The notes under the pieces are model-generated. The model was not told the origin of the DNA. It made no database searches and saw only the letters and a list, made by a program, of their open reading frames with translations. Position numbers and translations under genes: made by a program. A stretch of 64,000 bases of DNA from DATFQE01 sp963738205 (GTDB lineage Bacteria > Actinomycetota > Thermoleophilia > Gaiellales > Gaiellaceae), in contig CAVTVQ010000009.1 in NCBI GenBank assembly GCA_963738205.1, positions 248,001 to 312,000 of the forward strand, written 5' to 3'. Of the stretch, positions 56,168 to 64,000 are shown in pieces. Numbering within the stretch: the first letter of the stretch is position 1; each line of letters begins with the position of its first letter.

Positions 56168-57664
56168 ATGAGCGAGCTCGAGCGCAAGCAGGATCGCGCG
56201 CCTGTCCCCGCCGATTGGACCTATGCGCCGGCGCCCGAGTCGACCGACATCGTCTCGCTGCAGGATCGCTACGGGCTCTTCGTCGGCGGCGAGTGGCTCG
56301 AGCCGCGCTCGGGCGAGTACTTCCCGACGATCTCGCCCCGCGACGAGGAGCCGCTCGCGGAGGTGGCGCAGGCGGGCCCGGAGGACGTCGACCTCGCCGT
56401 GCGCGCGGGCCGCGAGGCGTTCGACAACGGCTGGGGCTCGCGCCCGGCGGCCGAGCGCGCGAAGTACCTCTTCCGGATCGCGCGCATCCTCCAGGAGCGC
56501 TCGCGCGAGTTCGCGGTGCTCGAGTCGCTCAACGGCGGCAAGCCGATCAAGGAGTCGCGTGACGTCGACCTCCCGCTCGCCGCGGCCCACTTCTTCTACT
56601 ACGCCGGCTGGGCCGACAAGCTCGAGTACGCGTTCCCCAACCGCAAGCCGAAGCCGATCGGTGTCGCCGGCCAGATCATCCCGTGGAACTTCCCGCTGCT
56701 GATGCTGGCCTGGAAGGTCGCGCCGGCCATCGCAGCGGGCAACACGGTCGTGCTGAAGCCGGCCGAGACGACGCCCCTGACCGCGCTCCTCTTCTGCGAC
56801 GTCCTCCGCCAGGCCGAGCTGCCGCCCGGGGTCGTCAACATCGTCACCGGCGACGGGCGCACCGGCGCCGAGCTCGTCAAGCACCCCGGCGTGGACAAGA
56901 TCGCCTTCACCGGGTCCACCGAGGTGGGCAAGGCGATCCAGCGCGAGCTCGCCGGCACCGGCAAGAAGCTGACGCTCGAGCTGGGCGGCAAGGCCGCGAA
57001 CATCATCTTCGACGACGCGCCGCTCGATCAGGCGGTCGAGGGGATCGTCAACGGGATCTACTTCAACCAGGGCCACGTCTGCTGCGCTGGGTCGCGCCTG
57101 TTCGTCCAGGAGTCGATCTACGAGCAGGCGATCGACAAGCTCAAGCGTCGGCTCACGACCCTGCGGGTCGGCGATCCGCTCGACAAGAACACCGACGTGG
57201 GCGCCATCAACTCGAAGATGCAGCTGGAGAAGATCACCGAGCTCGTCGAGAGCGGCAAGGAGGAGGGAGCCGAGATCTACCAGCCCCCGTGCCGCCTGCC
57301 GGAGAAGGGCTACTGGTTCGTGCCGACCGTCTTCACGAACGTGGCGCAGAGCTACCGGATCGCGCAGGAGGAGATCTTCGGCCCGGTGCTGTCCGTGCTC
57401 ACGTTCCGCACTCCCGACGAGGCGGTCGAGAAGGCGAACAACACGCCGTACGGCCTGTCTGCCGGCGTCTGGACGGAGAAGGGGTCGCGGATCCTCTCGA
57501 TGGCGCAGCGGCTGCGGGCCGGCGTGGTGTGGGCGAACACCTACAACCGCTTCGACCCGACCTCGCCCTTCGGCGGCTACAAGGAGTCCGGCTTCGGCCG
57601 TGAGGGCGGCTTGCACGGGCTCGAGCCCTACCTGAAGTTCGAGCAGGAGCCCGACCCGGCGTGA
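56168..57664 (+). CDS. Aldehyde dehydrogenase
   Basis: A 498-residue NAD(P)-dependent ALDH. GQIIPWNFPLLMLAWKVAPA is the cofactor loop, FTGSTEVGKAIQ the Rossmann turn, LTLELGGKAANIIFDDA holds the catalytic Glu, NQGHVCCAGSRLFVQ the catalytic Cys, and EEIFGPVLSVL the cofactor-ribose Glu. Next to deoC it probably oxidises the acetaldehyde released from deoxyribose-phosphate to acetate (inference). Four bases overlap with the next ALDH-like gene (GTGA), so the two are co-translated. ATG 56168 has no clear Shine-Dalgarno. Confidence 0.94.
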   Translation: MSELERKQDRAPVPADWTYAPAPESTDIVSLQDRYGLFVGGEWLEPRSGEYFPTISPRDEEPLAEVAQAGPEDVDLAVRAGREAFDNGWGSRPAAERAKYLFRIARILQERSREFAVLESLNGGKPIKESRDVDLPLAAAHFFYYAGWADKLEYAFPNRKPKPIGVAGQIIPWNFPLLMLAWKVAPAIAAGNTVVLKPAETTPLTALLFCDVLRQAELPPGVVNIVTGDGRTGAELVKHPGVDKIAFTGSTEVGKAIQRELAGTGKKLTLELGGKAANIIFDDAPLDQAVEGIVNGIYFNQGHVCCAGSRLFVQESIYEQAIDKLKRRLTTLRVGDPLDKNTDVGAINSKMQLEKITELVESGKEEGAEIYQPPCRLPEKGYWFVPTVFTNVAQSYRIAQEEIFGPVLSVLTFRTPDEAVEKANNTPYGLSAGVWTEKGSRILSMAQRLRAGVVWANTYNRFDPTSPFGGYKESGFGREGGLHGLEPYLKFEQEPDPA

Positions 57665-58461
57665 GCAACCGGCTGCCTGTCAAGAAGACGTACAAGCTCT
57701 TCGTCGGCGGGGTGTTCCCGCGCTCGGAGTCGGGACGGACGTATGAGGTCCAAGGAGCGAATGTCGCGCGTGGGTCGCGGAAGGACGTGCGGGACGCGGT
57801 GAAGGCAGCGCGCGCGGGGTTCGGCAAATGGTCGGGCATGACCGCCTACAACCGCGGCCAGATTCTGTACCGCGTCGCCGAGATGCTCGAGGCGCGCACG
57901 CACGACTTCGCCGAGCTGGCGGGCGGCGAGGACGAGGTCAACCGCGCCGTCGATCGCGTCGTCTGGTACGCGGGCTGGGCTGACAAGATCGCGCAGCTGC
58001 TGGGGACGTCGAATCCGGTCGCCGGCCCGTACTTCAACTTCACGATCCCCGAGCCCACGGGCGTCGTCGGCATCGTCGCGCCCGAGGAGCCGCCGCTGCT
58101 GGGACTGGTCTCGCGGCTGATGCCGGCGATCGTCGGCGGCAACTCGGTGGTCCTGCTGGCCTCGGAGTCGCAGCCCCTCGCCGCCGTGGAGCTGGCCGAG
58201 GTGCTCGCGACCTCGGACGTGCCCGGCGGCGCCGTCAACATCATCACGGGCTTCCGCAACGAGCTGGCGCCGATCCTCGCGGGCCACATGGACGTGAACG
58301 CGCTCGATCTCGCCGGCACCGACGGGGACGTCGCCGAGCTGGAGCGGCTCGCGGCCGAGAACGTGAAGCGGGTCGTGCGCGGCACCGCCAACGGCCAGAG
58401 CCCGTGGGACGTCGCCTCGTTCCTCGAGCTGAAGACTGTCTGGCATCCAATCGGGGTCTGA
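57661..58461 (+). CDS. Half-length aldehyde-dehydrogenase-like protein lacking the catalytic domain
   Basis: A 266-residue protein that aligns with the N-terminal (cofactor-binding) half of ALDH: YKLFVGGVFPRSESGRTYEV, RDAVKAARAGFGKWSGMTAY, PTGVVGIVAPEEPPLLGLVS, MPAIVGGNSVVLLASESQPL, PGGAVNIITGF. It ends before the catalytic Cys region, and the glutamate motif is also absent. The frame is clean with no sign of a recent break, and a deoC-ALDH-short-ALDH order appears in other Actinomycetota, so it is likely a real subunit. It may be a non-catalytic partner of the full ALDH. Confidence 0.85.
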   Translation: MSNRLPVKKTYKLFVGGVFPRSESGRTYEVQGANVARGSRKDVRDAVKAARAGFGKWSGMTAYNRGQILYRVAEMLEARTHDFAELAGGEDEVNRAVDRVVWYAGWADKIAQLLGTSNPVAGPYFNFTIPEPTGVVGIVAPEEPPLLGLVSRLMPAIVGGNSVVLLASESQPLAAVELAEVLATSDVPGGAVNIITGFRNELAPILAGHMDVNALDLAGTDGDVAELERLAAENVKRVVRGTANGQSPWDVASFLELKTVWHPIGV

Positions 58462-58480
58462 ACGTAAGCTCCCCGCGCGC

Positions 58481-59068
58481 GTGACCAGCCGCCGCTTCAG
58501 TCAGGCCATCTCCGAGGGGGACGGCATCTCCGTGATCGTCCCGGTCGGCGATCTCGACTCGGCCCGCATCGCCGAAGAGCAGCGCGCAGAGGGCCTGATC
58601 GTCTGGAACCCGCTCGAGGGGCTGCGCGACGCCGTGTCGCTGCCCGTCCTCTGGCGGGCCGAGGGGTCGCTGGAGGAAGCCCGCCGCTGCGGCGCGGACG
58701 CGTGCCTCGTGAGCGCGGAGCGGCACGAGGACGAAGGCGCGCTGGAGCGGCTCGCCGCCGAGATCGACGACCTTGGGCTGGAGATCGTCGTCGACGTCAA
58801 GGATTCCGACGAGCTCGAGCGCGCGCTGGAGCGGATCGATCCCGAGATCTTCCTGCTCTCGCCCCGAAACGCCGAGGACGGGCAGGCCGCCCACGAACGG
58901 GCGCTCGAGCTGCTGACCGACGTGCCTGCCGGCAAGCTCGCGATCGCCGACCTCGGCGGTGGCGTGCGCGCCGAGGTGGACGAGCTCGAGCGGGCCGGAA
59001 TGGACGCCGTCGTGGTCGCGGCGGGCAACGTGACCGAGCTCGTCGGCGCGGCTCCACCAGAGGTCTGA
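58481..59068 (+). CDS. Hypothetical protein, TIM-barrel (indole-3-glycerol-phosphate-synthase-like)
   Basis: A 195-residue protein. RRFSQAISEGDGISVIVPVG, then VSLPVLWRAEGSLEEARRCG, ADACLVSAERHEDEGALERL, LGLEIVVDVKDSDELERALE and KLAIADLGGGVRAEVDELER read like alternating strands and helices of a TrpC-like barrel. It is shorter than IGPS (about 250) and the catalytic Lys/Glu set is not evident, so a sensor or new enzymatic role is possible. GTG 58481 has a TAAGCT box ten bases upstream. The next gene overlaps by CTGA. Confidence 0.65.
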   Translation: MTSRRFSQAISEGDGISVIVPVGDLDSARIAEEQRAEGLIVWNPLEGLRDAVSLPVLWRAEGSLEEARRCGADACLVSAERHEDEGALERLAAEIDDLGLEIVVDVKDSDELERALERIDPEIFLLSPRNAEDGQAAHERALELLTDVPAGKLAIADLGGGVRAEVDELERAGMDAVVVAAGNVTELVGAAPPEV

Positions 59069-60459
59069 GCTCGGCGGTTCGGGCCCGCACGGCGGGCCGC
59101 TGGGGCGGTCCCGGCGTCGCGCTGGCGGCGCTCCTTGCAGGCGCTGCGGTCCTTCGTCTGATCGGCGTCGGCTACGGCCTGCCGTACCCACTCTTGAATC
59201 CGGACGAGCAGAGCATCGTTCCGCGCGCGTGGGAGATGGCGCACGGGGGCGGGCTGGACCCGGGGTGGTACGACTACCCCTCGCTCGTGCTCGAGGCGCT
59301 GGCGCCGTTCCAGCTCGGCGTCGACGATCCCTCGTACCTGGCCGGCCGTCTGGTCGTCGTTGCGATCGGCGTGGCCGGCGTCGCAGCGGCGTGGTGGCTC
59401 GGGTCACGCGCGTACGGGACGCTCGCGGGCTTCGTCGCCGGGGCGTTCACAGCCGTGGCCACGGCACACGTCGCCTATTCGCGCACGGCCGTGACGGACG
59501 TGCCGTTCACGAGTCTTTCCACCGTCTCGCTCGGGCTGCTCGTGACACGGAGGCTCGAGCTCGCCGGGCTGGCGGCCGGGCTCGCGGCCGCGGCGAAGTA
59601 CCCTGGGATCGTCCTGCTGGTGCCGCTGGTCGTCGCCGGCTACCGGGAACGGCGGCGGTTAGGAGTGTCGATCGGGCTCGCTGTCGTGGCGTTTGCCGCT
59701 GCCAGCCCGTTCGTGCTGCTGCACGCAGGCGCCGCCTTCGACGACGCACGGCGGGTGAGCCAGCGCGCGAACGAGGGCTGGCTCGGCTTCGAGCACGACG
59801 GCTCGGCCCCGGTCGCGTTCGCCGACCGGCTGTGGGAGAGCCTCGGCCCGGCGCTGATCGTGGCGGCTGCCGGTCTGGTGTTCGCGCTCGTCCGCCGCCG
59901 GAGCGCCGACCTCGTACTCGTCTCCTTTGCGCTGGCGTACTTCGCCACCCTGCTGCCGGTTGACGCGCATTTCGACCGCTACGTGCTGCCGCTCGTGCCG
60001 GTGCTCGGCGCGCTCGCCGGCAGCCTGCGCCCGCTCGCGCCCGTGACGCTCGTCCTGCTCGTCGTGCCGCTGACCTGGTCGGTGCGCGACGCGCGCGATC
60101 TCACGAGAACGGACACCCGTGAGGCGGCGCAGGCCTGGATCGAGCGGCGCGTGCCGGCCGGAGCGGGTCTCGCGGCGGATCCGTCCGCGCCGCCGTTCGA
60201 CCGGCGCGTGACCCGCTTCGAGCTCCCCGCACCCTGGCAACCGCCCGACGCGCGCCGTGACCTGCCCTGGCTCCGCGGCCACGGCGTGCGCTACGTCGTC
60301 GTCTCGGGCGCCGTCGCCGACCGCGTTCGCGCGGCCGCCGCGGAGTACCCGCGCGAGGCGGCGTTCTACGATCGACTCGACCGGTCGGCGCGGCGCGTCT
60401 TCGAGCTGAGCCCCGGCGGTGACTACTCCGGCCCGTGGGTCGCCGTGTATCGCCTCTGA
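59065..60459 (+). CDS. GT-C glycosyltransferase (PMT/ArnT-like) membrane protein
   Basis: About 464 residues, ten or more membrane helices. The hallmark acidic motif of GT-C enzymes is in YPLLNPDEQSIVPRAWEM, followed by GWYDYPSLVLEALAPF. AAAAKYPGIVLLVPLVVAGY and YFATLLPVDAHFDRYVLPLV resemble Dol-P-Man/ArnT-type transferases. A periplasmic C-terminal domain (about 340-464) contains VRYVVVSGAVADRV. It should transfer sugars from a polyprenyl carrier. The start is probably CTG 59065 (CTGA overlap); no ATG or GTG is found in frame before the first membrane segments, and a later TTG would remove one. Confidence 0.8.
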   Translation: MSSAVRARTAGRWGGPGVALAALLAGAAVLRLIGVGYGLPYPLLNPDEQSIVPRAWEMAHGGGLDPGWYDYPSLVLEALAPFQLGVDDPSYLAGRLVVVAIGVAGVAAAWWLGSRAYGTLAGFVAGAFTAVATAHVAYSRTAVTDVPFTSLSTVSLGLLVTRRLELAGLAAGLAAAAKYPGIVLLVPLVVAGYRERRRLGVSIGLAVVAFAAASPFVLLHAGAAFDDARRVSQRANEGWLGFEHDGSAPVAFADRLWESLGPALIVAAAGLVFALVRRRSADLVLVSFALAYFATLLPVDAHFDRYVLPLVPVLGALAGSLRPLAPVTLVLLVVPLTWSVRDARDLTRTDTREAAQAWIERRVPAGAGLAADPSAPPFDRRVTRFELPAPWQPPDARRDLPWLRGHGVRYVVVSGAVADRVRAAAAEYPREAAFYDRLDRSARRVFELSPGGDYSGPWVAVYRL

Positions 60460-60480
60460 GAATCGGGCTACCCTTCCCGC

Positions 60481-61113
60481 GTGCGTTCGCGGGTCGGCGT
60501 CGTCGTGCTCGCAGGCCTCCTGCTCGGCCTGGCGTCCGCCTGCTCGGGCAGCGAGAGCGAGGAGTCGCAGGCCGCGACGCAGAGGGCGCCGGCCACCTGC
60601 CCGGCGCAGTGGCGTAGCGGCTGGCAGAAGCTCGCGAACCAGGTCGGCGTGGCCGTCTACTGCCCCACCTGGATGCCGAGCCCGCTGGACGCCAAGATCG
60701 GCGGGCAGTGGAACTCCGACGGCCCCGCGGTGGACAAGGATCGCAGCTACCTCGTCGGCTTCCTGTGGCACGAGGCCGGATCGGGGGACGTCCACGTGAA
60801 CTTCCGTGCATATCCGGGCAGCACGCGGATCCCGAGGTGCATCGACACGCAGACCACGGCTGGAAAGACGCGGCGCCGCAGCATCCCCTGCTTCAGTGAC
60901 CCTCGGGACACGCGGCTCGTGCACGGGCGGCGCGTGACGGTCTACACCGTCAACCGCGACGCCGACCAGTGGCACGTCCTGTACGCGTGGCGCCGCCGGG
61001 GGACGCTCTACACCGTGAGCGAGCACGTGGCGCCGCCGCTCACGTTCGGCAAGGTCGTGCGCAATCTCGACCGACTCGTCGAGACCGCCGCCGTCGTCGA
61101 GCCCGCGGCGTAG
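60481..61113 (+). CDS. Lipoprotein of unknown function
   Basis: A 210-residue protein with a lipoprotein signal (LLLGLASAC, Cys about residue 21) and an acidic Ser/Glu linker. The globular part has four more Cys (ATCPAQW, VYCPTWMP, PRCIDTQT, PCFSDPRD), probably two disulfides. It contains SYLVGFLWHEAGSGDVHVNF, RRVTVYTVNRDADQWHVLYA and FGKVVRNLDRLVE. No family is recognised. GTG 60481 follows a TACCCT -10-like box by six bases. It lies between the glycosyltransferase and the Dyp-like protein on the same strand. Confidence 0.8.
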   Translation: MRSRVGVVVLAGLLLGLASACSGSESEESQAATQRAPATCPAQWRSGWQKLANQVGVAVYCPTWMPSPLDAKIGGQWNSDGPAVDKDRSYLVGFLWHEAGSGDVHVNFRAYPGSTRIPRCIDTQTTAGKTRRRSIPCFSDPRDTRLVHGRRVTVYTVNRDADQWHVLYAWRRRGTLYTVSEHVAPPLTFGKVVRNLDRLVETAAVVEPAA

Positions 61114-61123
61114 AGCCGCTCTC

Positions 61124-62542
61124 GTGAAGCTGACGAGGGGGCAGTTGCTGGGTGCCGCGGCCGTGGGCGCGCTCGGAGCCGCGGGGGTGTACGAGCTCGT
61201 CGACCGCCTCGTCGAGCCGCCGGTCCGTCGCTTCGGCGGTGGTCGGCCACCCGAGCAGCACCTGCTCGACGGCATGCGGATCATCGAGGACAACGGCGTC
61301 GAGGTCGTCGTCCCGACGCTGCACCACGAGATCGTGACGGCGACCGTCCAGGTGGAGCCGGGCAGCCCGGAGCTGGTCGACGCGCGGCGCCGGCTCGAGT
61401 CCGTGCTGCGGGAGCTCGACGACGAGTTCGTCGGCACGCCCGAGGGGCTCGCCGTCACCGTCGCCTGGGGTCTTCCGTACTTCGCCCGCTTGGTTCCGAC
61501 GCAGACGCGCGCCCATCTTCCGTACGACATCCGCGCCTCCGACGGGCGGCGCGGCCGGCCGCTCAGCGCGCTGCTTCCTGCGCTGCGGTTTCCGAGCGAC
61601 GGCCCGGACGTGATCCTGGAGGACAACGACGTCGCGTTCCTGCTGCGGAGCGACCGCCAGGAGCACATCCAGGACGGCGCGAAGCGCATCTTCTCCGAGC
61701 TCGGGGGGGCGCTCGCGATGACGAGCGTGCGCAAGGGGTTCGCGGGTGGCGGGTTCGAGGGCGCGCAGAGCCTGCCGAAACGCATGGCCGTCGCTGCGGG
61801 CGTCCAGGGTGCCGACCTGATTCCGGACACGGCCGAGCTGTTCCTCGGCTTCACCTCGACGCAGCGGCACGCGCTCGGGCCGCCGCGGATCGTCAACTTC
61901 GAGACGCTGGGGTACGTCGATCTCCGCGACAGCGACTACTTCCGCGGCGGCACTCACATGCACCTCTCGCACCTGTTCGAGAACGTCGAGGCTTGGTATC
62001 TCGACTTCGACTTCTCAGAGCGTGTGAACACCACGTTCCGGCCACAGCTTGCCGTCGAGGACGGCACCCAGACCGTGCCGATGGGGCCTGAGGAGGTGGT
62101 CGGCGCGCGCGAGCTGCGACAGGACTTCCGGCGCCACGGGGCGATCGGGCACTCGGCGTCCATGCAGCCTGCGACGCGCCTGCAGGTCGATGTTCACGGT
62201 ACCGACGGCACGCTCTATCCGAAAGGAACCGCCGTTCCGCAGCGGGCGGACTTCAACACGCTCGACAATCCGTTCTTCTGGAGCTCGCGTCCGAAGCGCG
62301 ACGGGATGGTCGACGAGCCGTCGCCCGGCATCCACTTCGTCGTCTTCAACCCATCGAGCGACGACTTCCGCCGCGGGCGGCTCGCGATGGACGGCGTGCT
62401 TCCCGACGGGACGCGGCTGCCGTTCGCCCCCCGCGATCGCGGCCAGGGCTTCAACTCGGTCCTGCGGACGACGCACCGGCAGAACTTCCTCGTCCCGCCG
62501 CGGCGCCACCGCTCGTTCCCGCTCAGCGAACTGTCCGTTTGA
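61124..62542 (+). CDS. Secreted Dyp-type-peroxidase-like protein (DUF7405-like)
   Basis: A 472-residue protein. An N-terminal hydrophobic segment (QLLGAAAVGALGAAGVYELV) looks like a signal anchor, without a twin Arg. EVVVPTLHHEIVTATVQVEP, LDDEFVGTPEGLAVTVAWGL, LPYFARLVPTQTRAHLPYD and EDNDVAFLLRSDRQEHIQDG fit the ferredoxin-like halves of Dyp peroxidases. DLIPDTAELFLGFTSTQ and RGGTHMHLSHLFENVEAW follow. The usual G-x-x-D-G heme motif is not evident; H in THMHLSH could be a heme or metal ligand. So the fold call is moderate and peroxidase activity uncertain. The stop lies inside an 11-bp direct repeat. Confidence 0.55.
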   Translation: MKLTRGQLLGAAAVGALGAAGVYELVDRLVEPPVRRFGGGRPPEQHLLDGMRIIEDNGVEVVVPTLHHEIVTATVQVEPGSPELVDARRRLESVLRELDDEFVGTPEGLAVTVAWGLPYFARLVPTQTRAHLPYDIRASDGRRGRPLSALLPALRFPSDGPDVILEDNDVAFLLRSDRQEHIQDGAKRIFSELGGALAMTSVRKGFAGGGFEGAQSLPKRMAVAAGVQGADLIPDTAELFLGFTSTQRHALGPPRIVNFETLGYVDLRDSDYFRGGTHMHLSHLFENVEAWYLDFDFSERVNTTFRPQLAVEDGTQTVPMGPEEVVGARELRQDFRRHGAIGHSASMQPATRLQVDVHGTDGTLYPKGTAVPQRADFNTLDNPFFWSSRPKRDGMVDEPSPGIHFVVFNPSSDDFRRGRLAMDGVLPDGTRLPFAPRDRGQGFNSVLRTTHRQNFLVPPRRHRSFPLSELSV

Positions 62543-62585
62543 GCCATGTCGAGGGGTCTGGCCCCTCGACATGGCCGTTTGAGCC
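62535..62585 (+). repeat. Hairpin unit flanked by 11-bp direct repeats
   Basis: CCGTTTGAGCC occurs at 62535-62545 and 62575-62585, bracketing a perfect 14-bp stem (62543-62556 / 62562-62575) with loop TCTGG. The 40-bp spacing gives one full unit plus a partial second one. The first copy contains the stop of the upstream gene. The rest of the 192-bp spacer to pfkA has a GTCCAC/GTGGAC inverted repeat and a GATCTACCC tandem repeat (about 62724-62741), with no further gene. Confidence 0.6.
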
Positions 62586-62734
62586 TTGGCGTGTGTGCCG
62601 AAAGCGTGACGATTCGTCCACGGGGCGCGGACATGTGGACGGTGTCGGTGACGATCGCGGGGTACGCGGGCTGCCGAGGAGCCGCATTCGTGCTCTGAGG
62701 CGCTTCGGCTGCCCCTGTGCGCGATCTACCCGAT

Positions 62735-63778
<1,044 letters not shown>

Positions 63779-63803
63779 CGCGCCCTATCATCGCGATAGC
63801 CGG

Positions 63804-63887
63804 GCCGAAGTGGCGGAACTGGTAGACGCGCCGGACTCAAAATCCGGTGGCCTTCGGGCCGTGTGGGTTCGATTCCCACCTTCGGCA
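63804..63887 (+). tRNA. tRNA-Leu (anticodon CAA)
   Basis: An 84-nt class II tRNA. Acceptor stem GCCGAAG (63804-63810) pairs with CTTCGGC (63880-63886), discriminator A63887. Anticodon stem CCGGA/TCCGG encloses loop CTCAAAA, giving anticodon CAA (reads UUG). A long variable arm (GGCC-TTC-GGGCC type) and a T-arm GTGGG-TTCGATT-CCCAC are present, as for Leu. CCA is not encoded. The 16-nt palindromic stretch CTATC...GATAG just upstream lies in the shared spacer with pfkA. Confidence 0.96.
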
Positions 63888-64000
63888 TCACGCGGGGGAG
63901 CCGCCCGGTTCCCCCAGCTCCTCGGGCGTGCTGCGGTTCCGGGTTGCGGTGGCGCCCGTGCCCACCCATACTTGCGTCCCGGTTGGAGGGAGAGCCCAAC

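Overview
The window is a very GC-rich (clearly above 65% GC) bacterial chromosome segment with dense coding, many GTG starts and 4-bp ATGA/GTGA gene overlaps. A fused FbiC (coenzyme F420), a PPOX-type F420/flavin oxidoreductase, an actinobacterial-style Ser/Thr kinase, a DUF4349/ECF sigma pair and a PPi-type phosphofructokinase point to Actinomycetota, most likely class Thermoleophilia (Gaiellales/Solirubrobacterales). The phylum is well supported; the class is my inference. No prophage, insertion sequence or CRISPR array is visible.

Layout. 1-6.2 kb: an operon of a beta-propeller protein (partial), a zinc-ribbon/FHA/PqqD/M50 membrane protein (one frameshift) and a 1460-residue multi-domain peptidoglycan hydrolase whose N-terminus resembles a RiPP leader. 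6.2-12.7 kb: signalling and regulation (LuxR response regulator, Ser/Thr kinase, diguanylate cyclase, NrtR-like Nudix regulator) and a BMP nucleoside-type lipoprotein. 12.7-22.2 kb: accessory metabolism and transport (MFS-wHTH fusion, PPOX enzyme, HMG-CoA lyase, CoA-transferase, nucleotidyl cyclase, a heavily frame-disrupted YyaL/DUF255 gene, sulfatase). 22.2-28.2 kb: FbiC, LysA, hypothetical secreted or membrane proteins, cupin. 28.2-30.9 kb: leuS behind what looks like a leucine-codon attenuator. 30.9-51.3 kb: a conserved housekeeping block (ECF sigma/DUF4349, comEA-comEC-holA, rpsT, murJ, lepA-hemW-hrcA-dnaJ-prmA-mtaB-HIT-yqeY, phoH-ybeY-dgkA/PAP2-cdd-era). 51.3-64 kb: sugar ABC importer without ATPase, an orphan tail-tube-like gene pair, deoC with two aldehyde dehydrogenase genes, membrane glycosyltransferase, lipoprotein, Dyp-like protein, phosphofructokinase and tRNA-Leu(CAA).

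How the parts work together. The 32-51 kb block couples DNA uptake, replication clamp loading, tRNA modification, chaperone control and ribosome maturation (ybeY, era, lepA, prmA, rpsT), an order conserved in many bacteria. deoC plus the ALDH genes form a deoxynucleoside catabolic route that cdd can feed. FbiC makes the deazaflavin that the PPOX protein may use.

Two window-wide properties matter when reading the annotation. First, many genes have a TANNNT -10-like box 6-8 bases before a GTG/ATG with no Shine-Dalgarno sequence, the signature of leaderless transcription. Second, five loci (169-1843, 15212-15687, 16535-17718, 18502-20421, 50439-51300) carry single-base indels, mostly insertions. 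Because one of them is era, which is usually essential, I read most of these as assembly or sequencing errors, not decay.
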